From: Rudaea sp. 3F27F6
Lineage (GTDB): Bacteria > Pseudomonadota > Gammaproteobacteria > Xanthomonadales > Rhodanobacteraceae
NCBI RefSeq assembly: GCF_005503555.1
Contig: NZ_SCNG01000002.1
Location: 1,054,001-1,118,000, forward strand
DNA length: 64,000 nucleotides
Reading direction: 5' to 3'
A program made the position numbers and the translations under genes. How positions within the stretch are numbered: the first letter of the stretch is position 1; every line of letters starts with the position of its first letter. Shown piece by piece: positions 19,168 to 30,752 of this stretch. Below the pieces are notes generated by a model. The model did not search any database and was not told the origin of the DNA. It saw only the letters and a program-made list of their open reading frames with translations.

Positions 19168-19908
19168 CTAGATCGAATCCCGAATCCCGAATCCCGAATC
19201 CCGGCCCAACAAAAACTCCGCCAACTCCATATCCGCCGGCGTCGTCACCTTGATATTGCTTTCCGCGCCCTCGACGAGCAAGGGCTTATGGCCGGCGCGC
19301 TCCATCGCCATCGCCTCGTCGGTCGCGAGGATGCCCGCCGCGTGCGCGGCTTCGAGCGCGGCGACCAGCTCGCCGTAACGGAACAACTGCGGCGTCAGTG
19401 CGCGCCAGCGCGCCTCGCGCGGCTCGGTCGCCACCGAGTGTCCCTGCGCATCGGCACGCTTCAAGGTGTCGCGCAGCGGTGCGGCAAGCAGCGCCCCGCC
19501 TGCGGGCAGGCCGAGTTCGATCAGGCGTGAAATGTCGTCCGCGCGCACGCAAGGCCGCGCCGCGTCGTGCACGAGGACGAAATGATCTTTCTGCACCCGA
19601 TCGTGCAGGGCATGCAGACCGGCCAGCACCGATTCGGCACGCTCGCCGCCGCCGATGCAGGCCGATACGGGCTTGTCGTGCAGCGAGGAAATACCCGGCC
19701 AATGCGCATCGTCCGCGGCAAGCGCAATCATCAATCCCGCGATGTCCGCATGCGCGGCAAGCCGCTCCAAGGTGCGCAGCAGCAGCGGCCTGCCGGCCAG
19801 CGGCAAATATTGTTTGGGAACGCCGCCGCCGAAACGCGCTCCGCGCCCCGCGGCCGGTACGACGCACCAGAGCCGCACACCGCCGGCCACGCGGTCAGTG
19901 CTTGGCAT
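19168..19908 (-). CDS. ispD: 2-C-methyl-D-erythritol 4-phosphate cytidylyltransferase
   Basis: This 246-residue MEP-pathway enzyme transfers CMP to MEP. The nucleotide-binding loop VVPAAGRGARFGGGVPKQYLPLAGRPLL is at about residues 16-44, and VLVHDAARPCVRADDI and TDEAMAMERAGHKPLLVEGAESNIKVTTPADMELAE are the other conserved blocks. The normal C-terminus would lie near AEFLLG; the last residues GRDSGFGIRDSI come from the GATTCGGG repeat and are an acquired tail. The start at 19908 overlaps ftsB by 14 bp. Confidence 0.95.
   Translation of the reverse strand: MPSTDRVAGGVRLWCVVPAAGRGARFGGGVPKQYLPLAGRPLLLRTLERLAAHADIAGLMIALAADDAHWPGISSLHDKPVSACIGGGERAESVLAGLHALHDRVQKDHFVLVHDAARPCVRADDISRLIELGLPAGGALLAAPLRDTLKRADAQGHSVATEPREARWRALTPQLFRYGELVAALEAAHAAGILATDEAMAMERAGHKPLLVEGAESNIKVTTPADMELAEFLLGRDSGFGIRDSI
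19174..19203 (-). repeat. GATTCGGG short repeat, right inverted copy
   Basis: Four tandem units of GAATCCC on the plus strand, the reverse complement of the copy at 19033-19062. They encode the C-terminal GRDSGFGIRDS of IspD. The two copies bracket about 110 bp at the ispD/ispF junction and could form a hairpin. Confidence 0.85.
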
Positions 19909-20224
19909 CGTTCTTCTTTTCGGGCGGCGCCGTCTTGTCTTCGCCCGGCGCGGGCTCGACGACCTGATAGAAAATCTCGTCCGGCTTCATCAGGCCAAGC
20001 TCGGTGCGCGCGCGCTCTTCGATCGCGTCCTTGCCGCTGCGCAGGTCGTCGACGTCGGCGGAAAGCTGGTCGTTGCGCTGCTTGAGCTTGGCGTTCTCGG
20101 CCTTTTGCTCGTCGATCTGCGCCTTGAGCCGCGCGACCTCGCGAAAGCCCCACTCGCCGGCCCAGAGCTGCACGCCCAAGGCCAGGAGCAAAGCCAACAG
20201 TATCAGCGCAACCCAACGCAGCAC
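19895..20224 (-). CDS. ftsB: cell division protein FtsB
   Basis: This 109-residue bitopic inner-membrane protein joins FtsL and FtsQ in the divisome. A single TM helix near the N-terminus (WVALILLALLLALGVQLW) is followed by a coiled coil at about residues 28-70 (LKAQIDEQKAENAKLKQRN). The conserved block EERARTELGLMKPDEIFYQVV comes next, then a charged tail. It has the standard position between eno and ispD, 13 bp after eno, with a 14-bp overlap into ispD. Confidence 0.95.
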   Translation of the reverse strand: MLRWVALILLALLLALGVQLWAGEWGFREVARLKAQIDEQKAENAKLKQRNDQLSADVDDLRSGKDAIEERARTELGLMKPDEIFYQVVEPAPGEDKTAPPEKKNDAKH

Positions 20225-20237
20225 TTACAACGGCCCG

Positions 20238-21551
<1,314 letters not shown>

Positions 21552-21561
21552 TTATACCCTA

Positions 21562-22203
21562 TCAATGTTGCTCGCTGAGCGCGAGTTTCAAACCCAAACC
21601 GACAAACAGTCCGCCGACGGCACGGTTGAACCACGCCGAAAGCACGCCGCTGGCCTTGAAGCGGCGGCTCAGCGCAGCCGCGGACAGCGCGAGCAGGCAG
21701 GTCCAGATCAACGCGTTCACGTTGAACAAGGTACCGAGGAACAGGAACGCAAGCGCTTTGTCGGGCGCGTCGGGAACGATGAACTGCGGCACGAACGCGA
21801 GAAAGAACAGCGCCACCTTCGGGTTGAGCACGTTGGTCAGAAAACCCTGGGCGAAAATCCGCCACGGCGACAGCGCTTTCACGACCGGCGCGGACGATTG
21901 CGTCGCCGCCCCGCGAATCTTGGTGAGCAGCATGCCGACGCCGATGTAGATCAGATACGCGGCACCGGCCAGTTTGACCACGGTGAAGGCCGCAGCCGAC
22001 GTCGCCAGGATCGCCGAGAGACCGAATGCCGCCGCGAACACATGCACGAAGCAGCCGCAGGCGATGCCCAAGGCCGCGAGCAACCCGGCGCGCGCGCCCT
22101 GGCTCGTGCTGCGGCCGATGATCAGCAGATTGTCGGGACCCGGCGTGATGTTCAACAGCAGGCCGGAGACAACGAACAGCGCCAGGTCGTGGATGCCGAA
22201 CAT
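21562..22203 (-). CDS. LysE/RhtB family amino-acid exporter
   Basis: This 213-residue inner-membrane protein has five to six hydrophobic helices. The family motif LLLNITPGPDNLLIIGRSTSQG lies in the first loop at about residues 15-36, and ACGCFVHVFAAAFGLSAIL and FLTNVLNPKVALFFLAFVPQF are further conserved blocks. Members export amino acids such as homoserine, threonine or leucine; the substrate here is not determinable. It lies between a small exported protein gene (6 bp away) and eno (19 bp away) on the same strand. Confidence 0.92.
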   Translation of the reverse strand: MFGIHDLALFVVSGLLLNITPGPDNLLIIGRSTSQGARAGLLAALGIACGCFVHVFAAAFGLSAILATSAAAFTVVKLAGAAYLIYIGVGMLLTKIRGAATQSSAPVVKALSPWRIFAQGFLTNVLNPKVALFFLAFVPQFIVPDAPDKALAFLFLGTLFNVNALIWTCLLALSAAALSRRFKASGVLSAWFNRAVGGLFVGLGLKLALSEQH

Positions 22204-22209
22204 AAAGTT

Positions 22210-22635
22210 CTATTTGACCTCGTCCCAAAACAATGAAATTTGATTCTCATCGACAAGTACATGCTCAAGCCTTTTGTAAACCAACTTGTCGTAGCGGTGC
22301 GCTCGCACTCTGAAACAAGAAATTTTCTGCTCGCTCTTTAGCTGGTGGAGTCGAGCCAGCAGCTCGTCCGTAGTAAATTTCTCGCCATCGGACGAAAAAA
22401 CCGTGCCGTCGAAATCCGCACCGCCCGTCCCGTTTTTGCACGCCGGCTTGCCTTTGGTTACGACCGCAAGAATTTCGTCCTTAGCAAATGCAGCCACCGG
22501 TTGCCCTTGATCAAGCTCATCCTTGGTTACGGCCTTGCCCCTTACGACGATATCTGGCTTCGAGTCCTTCTGGTCGGCAGCATAAGCCGCAAAACCAAGG
22601 CACAGCAAAATAGCCACGCTTGTCGATCGCATCAT
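22210..22635 (-). CDS. small exported protein of unknown function
   Basis: This 141-residue protein has a cleavable signal peptide (MMRSTSVAILLCLGFAAYA). The mature domain of about 120 residues is charged, with two Cys (in KPACKNGTGG and KISCFRVRAH) that could form a disulfide, and ends HVLVDENQISLFWDEVK. No family recognised. The start at 22635 is an ATG-ATG pair with AGGGA upstream. It lies 11 bp after kdsA and 6 bp before the LysE gene; its base composition is visibly more AT-rich than its neighbours, which hints at a different evolutionary history. Confidence 0.72.
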   Translation of the reverse strand: MMRSTSVAILLCLGFAAYAADQKDSKPDIVVRGKAVTKDELDQGQPVAAFAKDEILAVVTKGKPACKNGTGGADFDGTVFSSDGEKFTTDELLARLHQLKSEQKISCFRVRAHRYDKLVYKRLEHVLVDENQISLFWDEVK

Positions 22636-22646
22636 GCGGTCTATCC

Positions 22647-23459
22647 CTAGTTCGATTTGGCGACGCGATCCAATGCGATGAGAGTTTCCAGCAGCGCTTC
22701 CATCTTGCCGAGCGGCCACGCATTCGGCCCGTCGCTGAGCGCCTTGTCCGGATCGGGATGCGTTTCCATGAACACGCCGGCGACGCCGACTGCGACTGCC
22801 GCGCGCGCGAGCACGGGCACGAATTCGCGCTGGCCGCCCGATTTGCCGCCGAGACCGCCCGGCAACTGCACCGAATGGGTCGCGTCGAACACGACCGGGC
22901 AGCCGGTATCGCGCATCACCGCGAGGCTGCGCGGATCGGAAACGAGATTGTTGTAGCCGAAGCTCGCGCCGCGTTCGCAGACGAGGATGTCGTCGTTGCC
23001 GACCGCCTTGGCCTTGTCAACGACGTGCTGCATGTCCCAGGGCGCGAGGAACTGGCCCTTCTTGATGTTGACCGGCCTGCCGGCGCGCGCGACGTTCTGG
23101 ATGAAGTCGGTCTGGCGGCAGAGAAAGGCCGGCGTCTGCAGCACGTCGACGACGGCGGCGACTTCGTGCATCGGCGTGTATTCGTGCACATCGGTCAGTA
23201 ACGGCACGCCGATCTGGCGCTTGACCTCGCCGAGAATGCGCAGGCCTTCTTCCATGCCCGGGCCGCGAAAGCTCGCGGTCGACGTGCGATTGGCCTTGTC
23301 GAAGCTCGACTTGAAGATGAAGGGAATGCCGAGCTTGCCGGTGATTTCCTTGAGCTTGCCGGCCGTGTCGATCTGCAATTGCATCGACTCGACCACACAG
23401 GGACCGGCGATCAGGAACAGCGGCCGGTCGGCGCCGACTTCGAATCCGCACAAATTCAT
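22647..23459 (-). CDS. kdsA: 3-deoxy-8-phosphooctulonate synthase
   Basis: This 270-residue enzyme condenses PEP with arabinose 5-phosphate to KDO-8-phosphate, the first step towards the inner core of LPS. Conserved blocks: [62 protein letters not shown], and [11 protein letters not shown]. The ATG at 23459 follows AAGGTGA at proper distance; an upstream in-frame ATG would add an unconserved 24-residue leader. It lies 109 bp downstream of pyrG. Confidence 0.97.
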   Translation of the reverse strand: MNLCGFEVGADRPLFLIAGPCVVESMQLQIDTAGKLKEITGKLGIPFIFKSSFDKANRTSTASFRGPGMEEGLRILGEVKRQIGVPLLTDVHEYTPMHEVAAVVDVLQTPAFLCRQTDFIQNVARAGRPVNIKKGQFLAPWDMQHVVDKAKAVGNDDILVCERGASFGYNNLVSDPRSLAVMRDTGCPVVFDATHSVQLPGGLGGKSGGQREFVPVLARAAVAVGVAGVFMETHPDPDKALSDGPNAWPLGKMEALLETLIALDRVAKSN

Positions 23460-23568
23460 GGGTTCACCTTGGCGTTCGTCCGTGATCGTGAAATCGAAAA
23501 GCGGCCGCCCGTGGCCGCACTTTTCATGCAAAGCTCAGCGCCGCTCCGGCGGCTAGAAATCCGTTCGC

Positions 23569-25284
<1,716 letters not shown>

Positions 25285-25396
25285 CTAGCGAGACACGCGG
25301 GCGCCTGGCGCCCGGCTCCAGGTGAAAAAAAATCGTCCAAACCTGCGTCGTTCGGGCACTTTTTTGTCATTTTTCGATGTAATAATATGTGAAGAG

Positions 25397-26596
25397 ATGT
25401 GCAAAAAATCCGCAGGGGGATACCAATTGGGGAGGCATAATCGAATTCGCCAGCCGCGGATTGGGTTGGTCGTGGGTACGCGCCCGGAATGCCTGAAGCT
25501 CGCGAGCGTGGCCAAGGCTCTGCACGCCTACGGCCGTCGCGCGGCAGTGCTGGTCAACAGCGGCCAGCACCGCGCTATGGTCGAGCGCAGTCTGACACAG
25601 CTCGGGCTCAGCGCAGATGACAGTGCCGCACAGTGCGAAAGCGGCTCGCTCTCGGCCACGCTGCAACGCCTGCGCGGATCGATCCGCGACCGCTTGCGTG
25701 ACTCCGGCGTGACTTTGCTCGTCGCCCAGGGCGACACGAGCACCGCCTACGCGACTGCGCTCGCCGCGCGCGACCTGAACCTGCCTCTCGCCCACGTCGA
25801 GGCAGGCCTGCGCACTAACCACCCGCTGCGTCCGTTCCCCGAAGAACACTTCCGCCGGCGCATCGCGCGCCTGGCCGAGTTCCACTTCGCCCCGACCGCA
25901 AGCGCCGAACGCAACCTGCTCATCGAAGGCATAGCGCCGACGCGCATCCACCGCGTCGGCCAGACCTCGATCGACTTGCTGCGCGAAGCCGTGCTGAATC
26001 CGTGTGCGCCGTCCGAACTGCCGCCGCTATCGCCGACGCGCCACCTGATCGTGCTGACCCTGCATCGCCGTGAGAACTACGGCCGCGGCCTCGATACGGT
26101 ATGCACCGCCGTGCGCAGCCTGCTCGACGCACGCGAGGACGTCGGCGTGCTCTGTCCCGTGCACCCGAATCCCGCGGTCGGCTCGCGCATCCGTCAGCAT
26201 CTTTCCGCGCATCCGCGCATCGCGCTGACCGAACCGCTCGACTTCCGCCCGTTCGTCAGCCTGCTTGCACGCGCCACGCTCGCGATCACCGACTCGGGCG
26301 GCATCCAGGAGGAAGCGCCCTATCTCGGCACGCCGATCCTGATCGCTCGCGAGAACACCGAGCGTCCCGAAAGTATCGCCCTCGGCGGCGCCAACCTCGT
26401 CGCCGTCGACGCGCCGAGCATCGTCGCCGCGGCGCAGCGCCTGCTCGACGCGCCGCGCCCGCCCAAACTTCCCTTCGATGCGCAGGCGCCCTACGGCGAC
26501 GGCCGTGCCGGCATTCGCATCGCCCGACATCTCATCGCTTTTCACGAAACGGCCGACGCGCACGAGGCGCCCGGCTTGATTCCTCAGATCGCCTGA
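25397..26596 (+). CDS. wecB: UDP-N-acetylglucosamine 2-epimerase (non-hydrolysing)
   Basis: This protein of about 400 residues interconverts UDP-GlcNAc and UDP-ManNAc for surface polysaccharide synthesis. Motifs: IGLVVGTRPECLKLASVAKAL, AQGDTSTAYATALAA, HVEAGLRTNHPLRPFPEE (catalytic Glu residues), LTLHRRENYG (catalytic His) and ITDSGGIQEEAPYLGTPILIARENTERPE. The start is uncertain: ATG 25397 lies in an AT-rich stretch, with an alternative GTG at 25322; homologues start only a few residues before IGLVVGTRPE. It is first in a plus-strand run of four genes spaced by 4 bp, 4 bp and a 4-bp overlap. Confidence 0.92.
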   Translation: MCKKSAGGYQLGRHNRIRQPRIGLVVGTRPECLKLASVAKALHAYGRRAAVLVNSGQHRAMVERSLTQLGLSADDSAAQCESGSLSATLQRLRGSIRDRLRDSGVTLLVAQGDTSTAYATALAARDLNLPLAHVEAGLRTNHPLRPFPEEHFRRRIARLAEFHFAPTASAERNLLIEGIAPTRIHRVGQTSIDLLREAVLNPCAPSELPPLSPTRHLIVLTLHRRENYGRGLDTVCTAVRSLLDAREDVGVLCPVHPNPAVGSRIRQHLSAHPRIALTEPLDFRPFVSLLARATLAITDSGGIQEEAPYLGTPILIARENTERPESIALGGANLVAVDAPSIVAAAQRLLDAPRPPKLPFDAQAPYGDGRAGIRIARHLIAFHETADAHEAPGLIPQIA

Positions 26597-26600
26597 CTCT

Positions 26601-27716
26601 ATGAACGCCTTCACTACTTCGTCGGTCGCCGTGACCGATAGTTTTCTACCGATCCAAACCGCCGGCGCCACCGCCGAACTGCTGCGTCAATGGCTACTGC
26701 ACGGCCCCGCCCAACTGCGTGAAGGCGACCAGGCCGGCGGCGTCGCCGGAACGATCGGCGCGGACGGCAGGCCGCTCTATGTCTACGCGGAAATCACCGG
26801 CTACTACCTGAGCTGGCTTGCCGATGTCGCCGGCGATCACGACGACGCTCTCGTACGTGAGCGCGCGCAGCTTGCGCTCGACTGGTCGGCGCGCAGTTTT
26901 CCACTGCCCGGCCACGCGCCGCAGACACGCATCTATCTCGAAGCGACCGAGCCCGACTGGCGCAACGACGCCGCGTTCTTCTTCGATTTCGCCATGCTGC
27001 TGCGCGGCATCGATGCGGTGACAGAGGCCGCCATCGCACGGCCCGCACCAACATTGCGCGCGTCGCTGCACGAGCAATTTCTGCAATTTGTGCAAAAAGA
27101 TACTTTGTTGCCTGCGGTGCAAATTCGCGGTACGCGTGCCTTGCCGCCGCGCTGGTCGACCCTCGGTGGTCCATTCCTGGTCAAGGCGTCTTCGCGCGTC
27201 GCCTGGAGCGCACGTCACGCAGCGCTGCCCCACTCTCTCGAAGAGGCGTGTGAGAACGAAAGCCTGCGCTGGGCGAATCAGGCGGCCGACATCGATCTCG
27301 GCATGCTGCATCCGACACTGTACTTCGCCGAGGGCCTGCTGCTCTCGCGCCCGCAATGCGCCGATGCGATCGCGGCCTTGCTTCAGCGCTGCCTTGCGCT
27401 ACAGCACGCGGATGGCTCACTGCCCGAAACCGCCGGCGAAGCAAACGGCAAAGTGCGCAACGACATCCTCGCCCAGGCACTGCGCGTCGGCCTGTTGCTG
27501 CGCGAACTCGGCGCCGCACAGGCACCTACGCAGGACGAACTCGATCGGCTCGCGGCCATACTGATCTCGCGCATCGACGCACGCGGCTTCCTGCCGTTCA
27601 ACGCCGACACCGCAGCGCAGGCGAATGTCTGGGGAACGATGTTCACCGAACAGGCCTTGCGCTGGTACGCCGATCCGGCCGCATCGCCGCGCCTTAGCGC
27701 CGCCGCCCTGGTCTGA
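26601..27716 (+). CDS. putative helical-toroid protein in glycan cluster, function unknown
   Basis: This 371-residue soluble protein has no signal peptide and no family I can name. It is rich in repeated amphipathic helices, with GGVAGTIGADGRPLYVYAEITGYYLSWLADVAG near the N-terminus, DIDLGMLHPTLYFAEGLLL mid-chain, QHADGSLPET later and NVWGTMFTEQALRWYADP at the C-terminus. This pattern resembles alpha/alpha-toroid proteins such as prenyltransferase-like or six-hairpin glycosidase-like folds. It starts 4 bp after the epimerase gene and ends 4 bp before a glycosyltransferase gene, so a role in making or trimming the same glycan is likely but unproven. Confidence 0.75.
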   Translation: MNAFTTSSVAVTDSFLPIQTAGATAELLRQWLLHGPAQLREGDQAGGVAGTIGADGRPLYVYAEITGYYLSWLADVAGDHDDALVRERAQLALDWSARSFPLPGHAPQTRIYLEATEPDWRNDAAFFFDFAMLLRGIDAVTEAAIARPAPTLRASLHEQFLQFVQKDTLLPAVQIRGTRALPPRWSTLGGPFLVKASSRVAWSARHAALPHSLEEACENESLRWANQAADIDLGMLHPTLYFAEGLLLSRPQCADAIAALLQRCLALQHADGSLPETAGEANGKVRNDILAQALRVGLLLRELGAAQAPTQDELDRLAAILISRIDARGFLPFNADTAAQANVWGTMFTEQALRWYADPAASPRLSAAALV

Positions 27717-27720
27717 GCGC

Positions 27721-29976
27721 ATGCCCGTGAGCGACGACGCACGCCGAATTTCACCACTCGCCCGCGCGCAGTTCCTGCTGCGCTTTCTGCCGCTGTATGC
27801 GGCCATGCACGCGGCGGACTGGCTCGCGCCGAAGCTGCCGCGGCGTTGGCCGCAGCCGAAACGTGCGTTCTCGTTTGCGAAAGGCATCAGCGTGATCGTG
27901 CCCGAACGCGGCACGCCGAGCACGCTCGCCGTCACGCTCGATGCGCTCGCTGCCGCCTGCGCGAAGCTCGATGAGCCGGTGCAGATTATCGTTGTCGTCA
28001 ACGGCGCGAACCCGGCCGCTTACTCGGAACTCGTCCACAAACACCAGAATCATGAGCTGGCCGCGCAGAACCGCGCTATCGAAATACAGTGGGAATGGGA
28101 ATTCCACGACAAGCCGCTCGGCTACGACGGTGCAATCGCCGCCGGCCTCGCCAAGGCGAAGTACGCGTGGACTTATCTGCTCAACAGCGACATGCGCCTC
28201 GCCCCTGACGCGCTCGCCGAGCTGCTGCCGTATCGGCAGTCGCAGGTATTCGCCGTCACCTCGCAGATCTTCTTCGAAGACGCGAGCCGGCGACGCGAGG
28301 AAACCGGCTGGTCCGACTTCGAGCCGCATCACGACAAGCCCGTTGTCTATGAACGCACGCCCGAACCGGGCACGCTTGCGCGCGGCAATCTCTATCCGGG
28401 CGGCGGCTCCTCGCTGTGCCGCACCGATCTGCTGCGCCGCTACGTCGCTGACGCGCACGAATACCACCCGTTTTATTGGGAAGACGCCGATTTCGGCGTG
28501 CGCGCCTGGAACGAAGGTTGGGAAGTGCTGTTCTGCCCGACCTCGCACGCCTGGCACGGGCACCGCGGCACGGTGAACCGCTTCTATGCGCACGAGGAAA
28601 TCGAACGCGTCATCGCGCGCAACGCCCAATGGTTCGACATGCGCCATGCGTGGACCACGACCGCGCCGATCGAACAGATCCGCCGTATCGCTGCGCGCGC
28701 GCCCGAGCACTGGCACGAATTCACCGGCCTTGCGCGCGCCGTGCGCACGTTTCGCCTGCGCCTGTCGGCGCAGCGCATGCGACTCAAAGGCCTCGCCTAC
28801 GCCAAGATCACCCAGGACAGCTTCCACGGCCCGCATCCGAGTTACGCCGAACGGCCGCGCGTGCTGCTCGTCACCCCGTTCGCGCTGTTTCCGCCCGCGC
28901 ATGGCGGCGCGCGACGCATCGCGGAACTCGTTACGCGGCTCGCCGACCGGGTCGATTTCATTCTGCTCGGCGACGAGCGTTCGCTCTATTCGCTTGCCTC
29001 TGAACCCTGGCTCCGGCTCGTGCGCGCGACCCATTTGATCGAAGGCCGCGGCGATCGCTCGACCGACGGCCCGATGACTTTGATCGAACGCATGCAGCGC
29101 CATGCGTGGCCGGGCCTGCGGCAGAAACTCGAGCGCATGATCGCGCTCTACGATCCCGACATCGTGCAAGTCGAGTTCATGGAACTGGCCCTGCTCGCCG
29201 ACGAACGCTCCGGGCGCGCACGCTGGCTGCTCGCCCTGCACGATGTCTATCTCAACGGCAATGGCGGCGCGAACGACGCAGAGCAAATTGCGGCGCTGCA
29301 ACGCTTCGATGCGGTCAGCGCCTGCTCGAACGAAGACGTTGCCTTGCTGCCGAACGCCGACGCCTATCTGATCGGCAACGGCGCGACCGATCGCCGCGCC
29401 GATGCGTCACTGTCGCCGCAAAGTCCGACGCGGCTGCTGTTCATGGGGCCGTTCCGCTACACACAAAATCGCGAAGGCATCCTCGCCTTTATCGACCAGG
29501 CGTGGCCTGTTTTGAAACGCGACTTTCCCGATCTGCGCCTGACCATACTCGGCGGCGTTGAATCGAAAGCGGTTGCCGAAACCGACCCGCGCCTGAGCCA
29601 GGACGGCATCGACCTCGTCTCCGCTTTCGTCGATCCGGCGCCGCATCTCGCCGACTGCACCCTGAGCATCAATCCGCAGCACGACATCCGCGGCTCGTCG
29701 ATCAAGCTGATCGAATCCCTGCTCGCGCGCCGCGTCTGCGTGAGCACGGCCGCGGGCACGCGCGGTTTCGCCGGCGACGGTCTGCAGGGCCTCGTAGCCG
29801 CCGACGACATTGCCGGCATGGCCGCGCCGATTGCGCGCCTGCTCGCCGATCCCGAACTCCGCCATCGTCTCGAAAACGCCGACGACGAGAGACTCGAAGC
29901 ACATACCTGGAACGCGATCGCCGAACGCCAGCTCGCGCTCTATCGCCATTTGCAACAGAACCATCGAAACCTATGA
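27721..29976 (+). CDS. bifunctional glycosyltransferase, GT2-GT4 fusion
   Basis: This 751-residue protein has two glycosyltransferase domains. The N-terminal GT-A domain (about residues 55-330) has SVIVPERGTPSTLAVTLDAL, LNSDMRLAPDAL (a DxD-like position) and YPGGGSSLCRTDLL with FYWEDADFGVRAW (the ED acceptor/base region of GT2). The C-terminal GT-B domain (about 375-745) has VLLVTPFALFPPAHGGARRIAELV, LLFMGPFRYTQNREGI and SSIKLIESLLARRVCVST, typical of GT4. ATG 27721 starts 4 bp after the previous stop. The fusion suggests sequential addition of two sugars. The stop overlaps the methyltransferase start by 4 bp. Donors and acceptor are unknown. Confidence 0.9.
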   Translation: MPVSDDARRISPLARAQFLLRFLPLYAAMHAADWLAPKLPRRWPQPKRAFSFAKGISVIVPERGTPSTLAVTLDALAAACAKLDEPVQIIVVVNGANPAAYSELVHKHQNHELAAQNRAIEIQWEWEFHDKPLGYDGAIAAGLAKAKYAWTYLLNSDMRLAPDALAELLPYRQSQVFAVTSQIFFEDASRRREETGWSDFEPHHDKPVVYERTPEPGTLARGNLYPGGGSSLCRTDLLRRYVADAHEYHPFYWEDADFGVRAWNEGWEVLFCPTSHAWHGHRGTVNRFYAHEEIERVIARNAQWFDMRHAWTTTAPIEQIRRIAARAPEHWHEFTGLARAVRTFRLRLSAQRMRLKGLAYAKITQDSFHGPHPSYAERPRVLLVTPFALFPPAHGGARRIAELVTRLADRVDFILLGDERSLYSLASEPWLRLVRATHLIEGRGDRSTDGPMTLIERMQRHAWPGLRQKLERMIALYDPDIVQVEFMELALLADERSGRARWLLALHDVYLNGNGGANDAEQIAALQRFDAVSACSNEDVALLPNADAYLIGNGATDRRADASLSPQSPTRLLFMGPFRYTQNREGILAFIDQAWPVLKRDFPDLRLTILGGVESKAVAETDPRLSQDGIDLVSAFVDPAPHLADCTLSINPQHDIRGSSIKLIESLLARRVCVSTAAGTRGFAGDGLQGLVAADDIAGMAAPIARLLADPELRHRLENADDERLEAHTWNAIAERQLALYRHLQQNHRNL

Positions 29977-30752
29977 ACGAAAATCTCGATCATGCGAGCA
30001 CCGGGGTCTGGTCGTACGATGCGATCGCCGACGTCTATGCGACCGATATGGGCAGGAGCATGCCGTTCGACGACGTCGGCTGGTATCGCCGGCTGTGTCT
30101 GCGCGAGGGCGGCAAAGTGCTCGAACTCGGCTGCGGCACGGGCCGCATCCTGATCGAACTGCTGCGTGCCGGCATCGACGCGACTGGAGCAGATCGTTCC
30201 CTGCCGATGCTCGCGCGCCTGCGCGAGGACGGTCAAAGGCACACTCTGTCGCCGCGCGTCGCGCAGATGGATATTGCCGCGCCAGCCCTGCGCGGGTTGT
30301 TCCGCGTCGTGCTGATGCCGTACTCGCTGATCACCTATTTGCGCAGCGCGGCGCTCGCGCAGCAAACCGTGGGTACGCTCGCAACCTTGCTGGAACCGGG
30401 CGGCTGCCTAGTTCTCGACGCATTCGTGCCGCAACCAGTGACAAGCTTCGCTGATTTCCGCCGCGACTACCGGCGCGAGCACGACGGCGGTTTCCTCGAA
30501 CGCCACAAGCGCATCACCGCGAACGCGGACCACACGAACCGCATCGAACGCCGCTACATCCTGCTCGACGAGACCGGCAACGCCACCTCGGAATTTTCCA
30601 CCGACGAGACGATACGACCTTATCGGGTCGACGAACTCGCCGAATTCGGCGAGTCGGCTGGCCTCAGCGTCGAATCGACGACCTGGGACTACGGCGCTCA
30701 TGCGGAAGCTGCCGCAGCTCGCTTCGCCACGGTCGTGTTGCGTAACCACTAG
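29973..30752 (+). CDS. class I SAM-dependent methyltransferase
   Basis: This 259-residue methyltransferase has motif I VLELGCGTGRILIELL at about residues 49-64, followed by the acidic DATGADRSLPML and VVLMPYSLITYL as later motifs. It overlaps the glycosyltransferase gene by 4 bp (ATGA), so it probably methylates the glycan or a precursor made by that cluster; O-methylation of a sugar is the natural guess. Its TAG stop shares a CTAG tetranucleotide with the stop of the convergent sulfotransferase gene. Confidence 0.9.
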   Translation: MNENLDHASTGVWSYDAIADVYATDMGRSMPFDDVGWYRRLCLREGGKVLELGCGTGRILIELLRAGIDATGADRSLPMLARLREDGQRHTLSPRVAQMDIAAPALRGLFRVVLMPYSLITYLRSAALAQQTVGTLATLLEPGGCLVLDAFVPQPVTSFADFRRDYRREHDGGFLERHKRITANADHTNRIERRYILLDETGNATSEFSTDETIRPYRVDELAEFGESAGLSVESTTWDYGAHAEAAAARFATVVLRNH

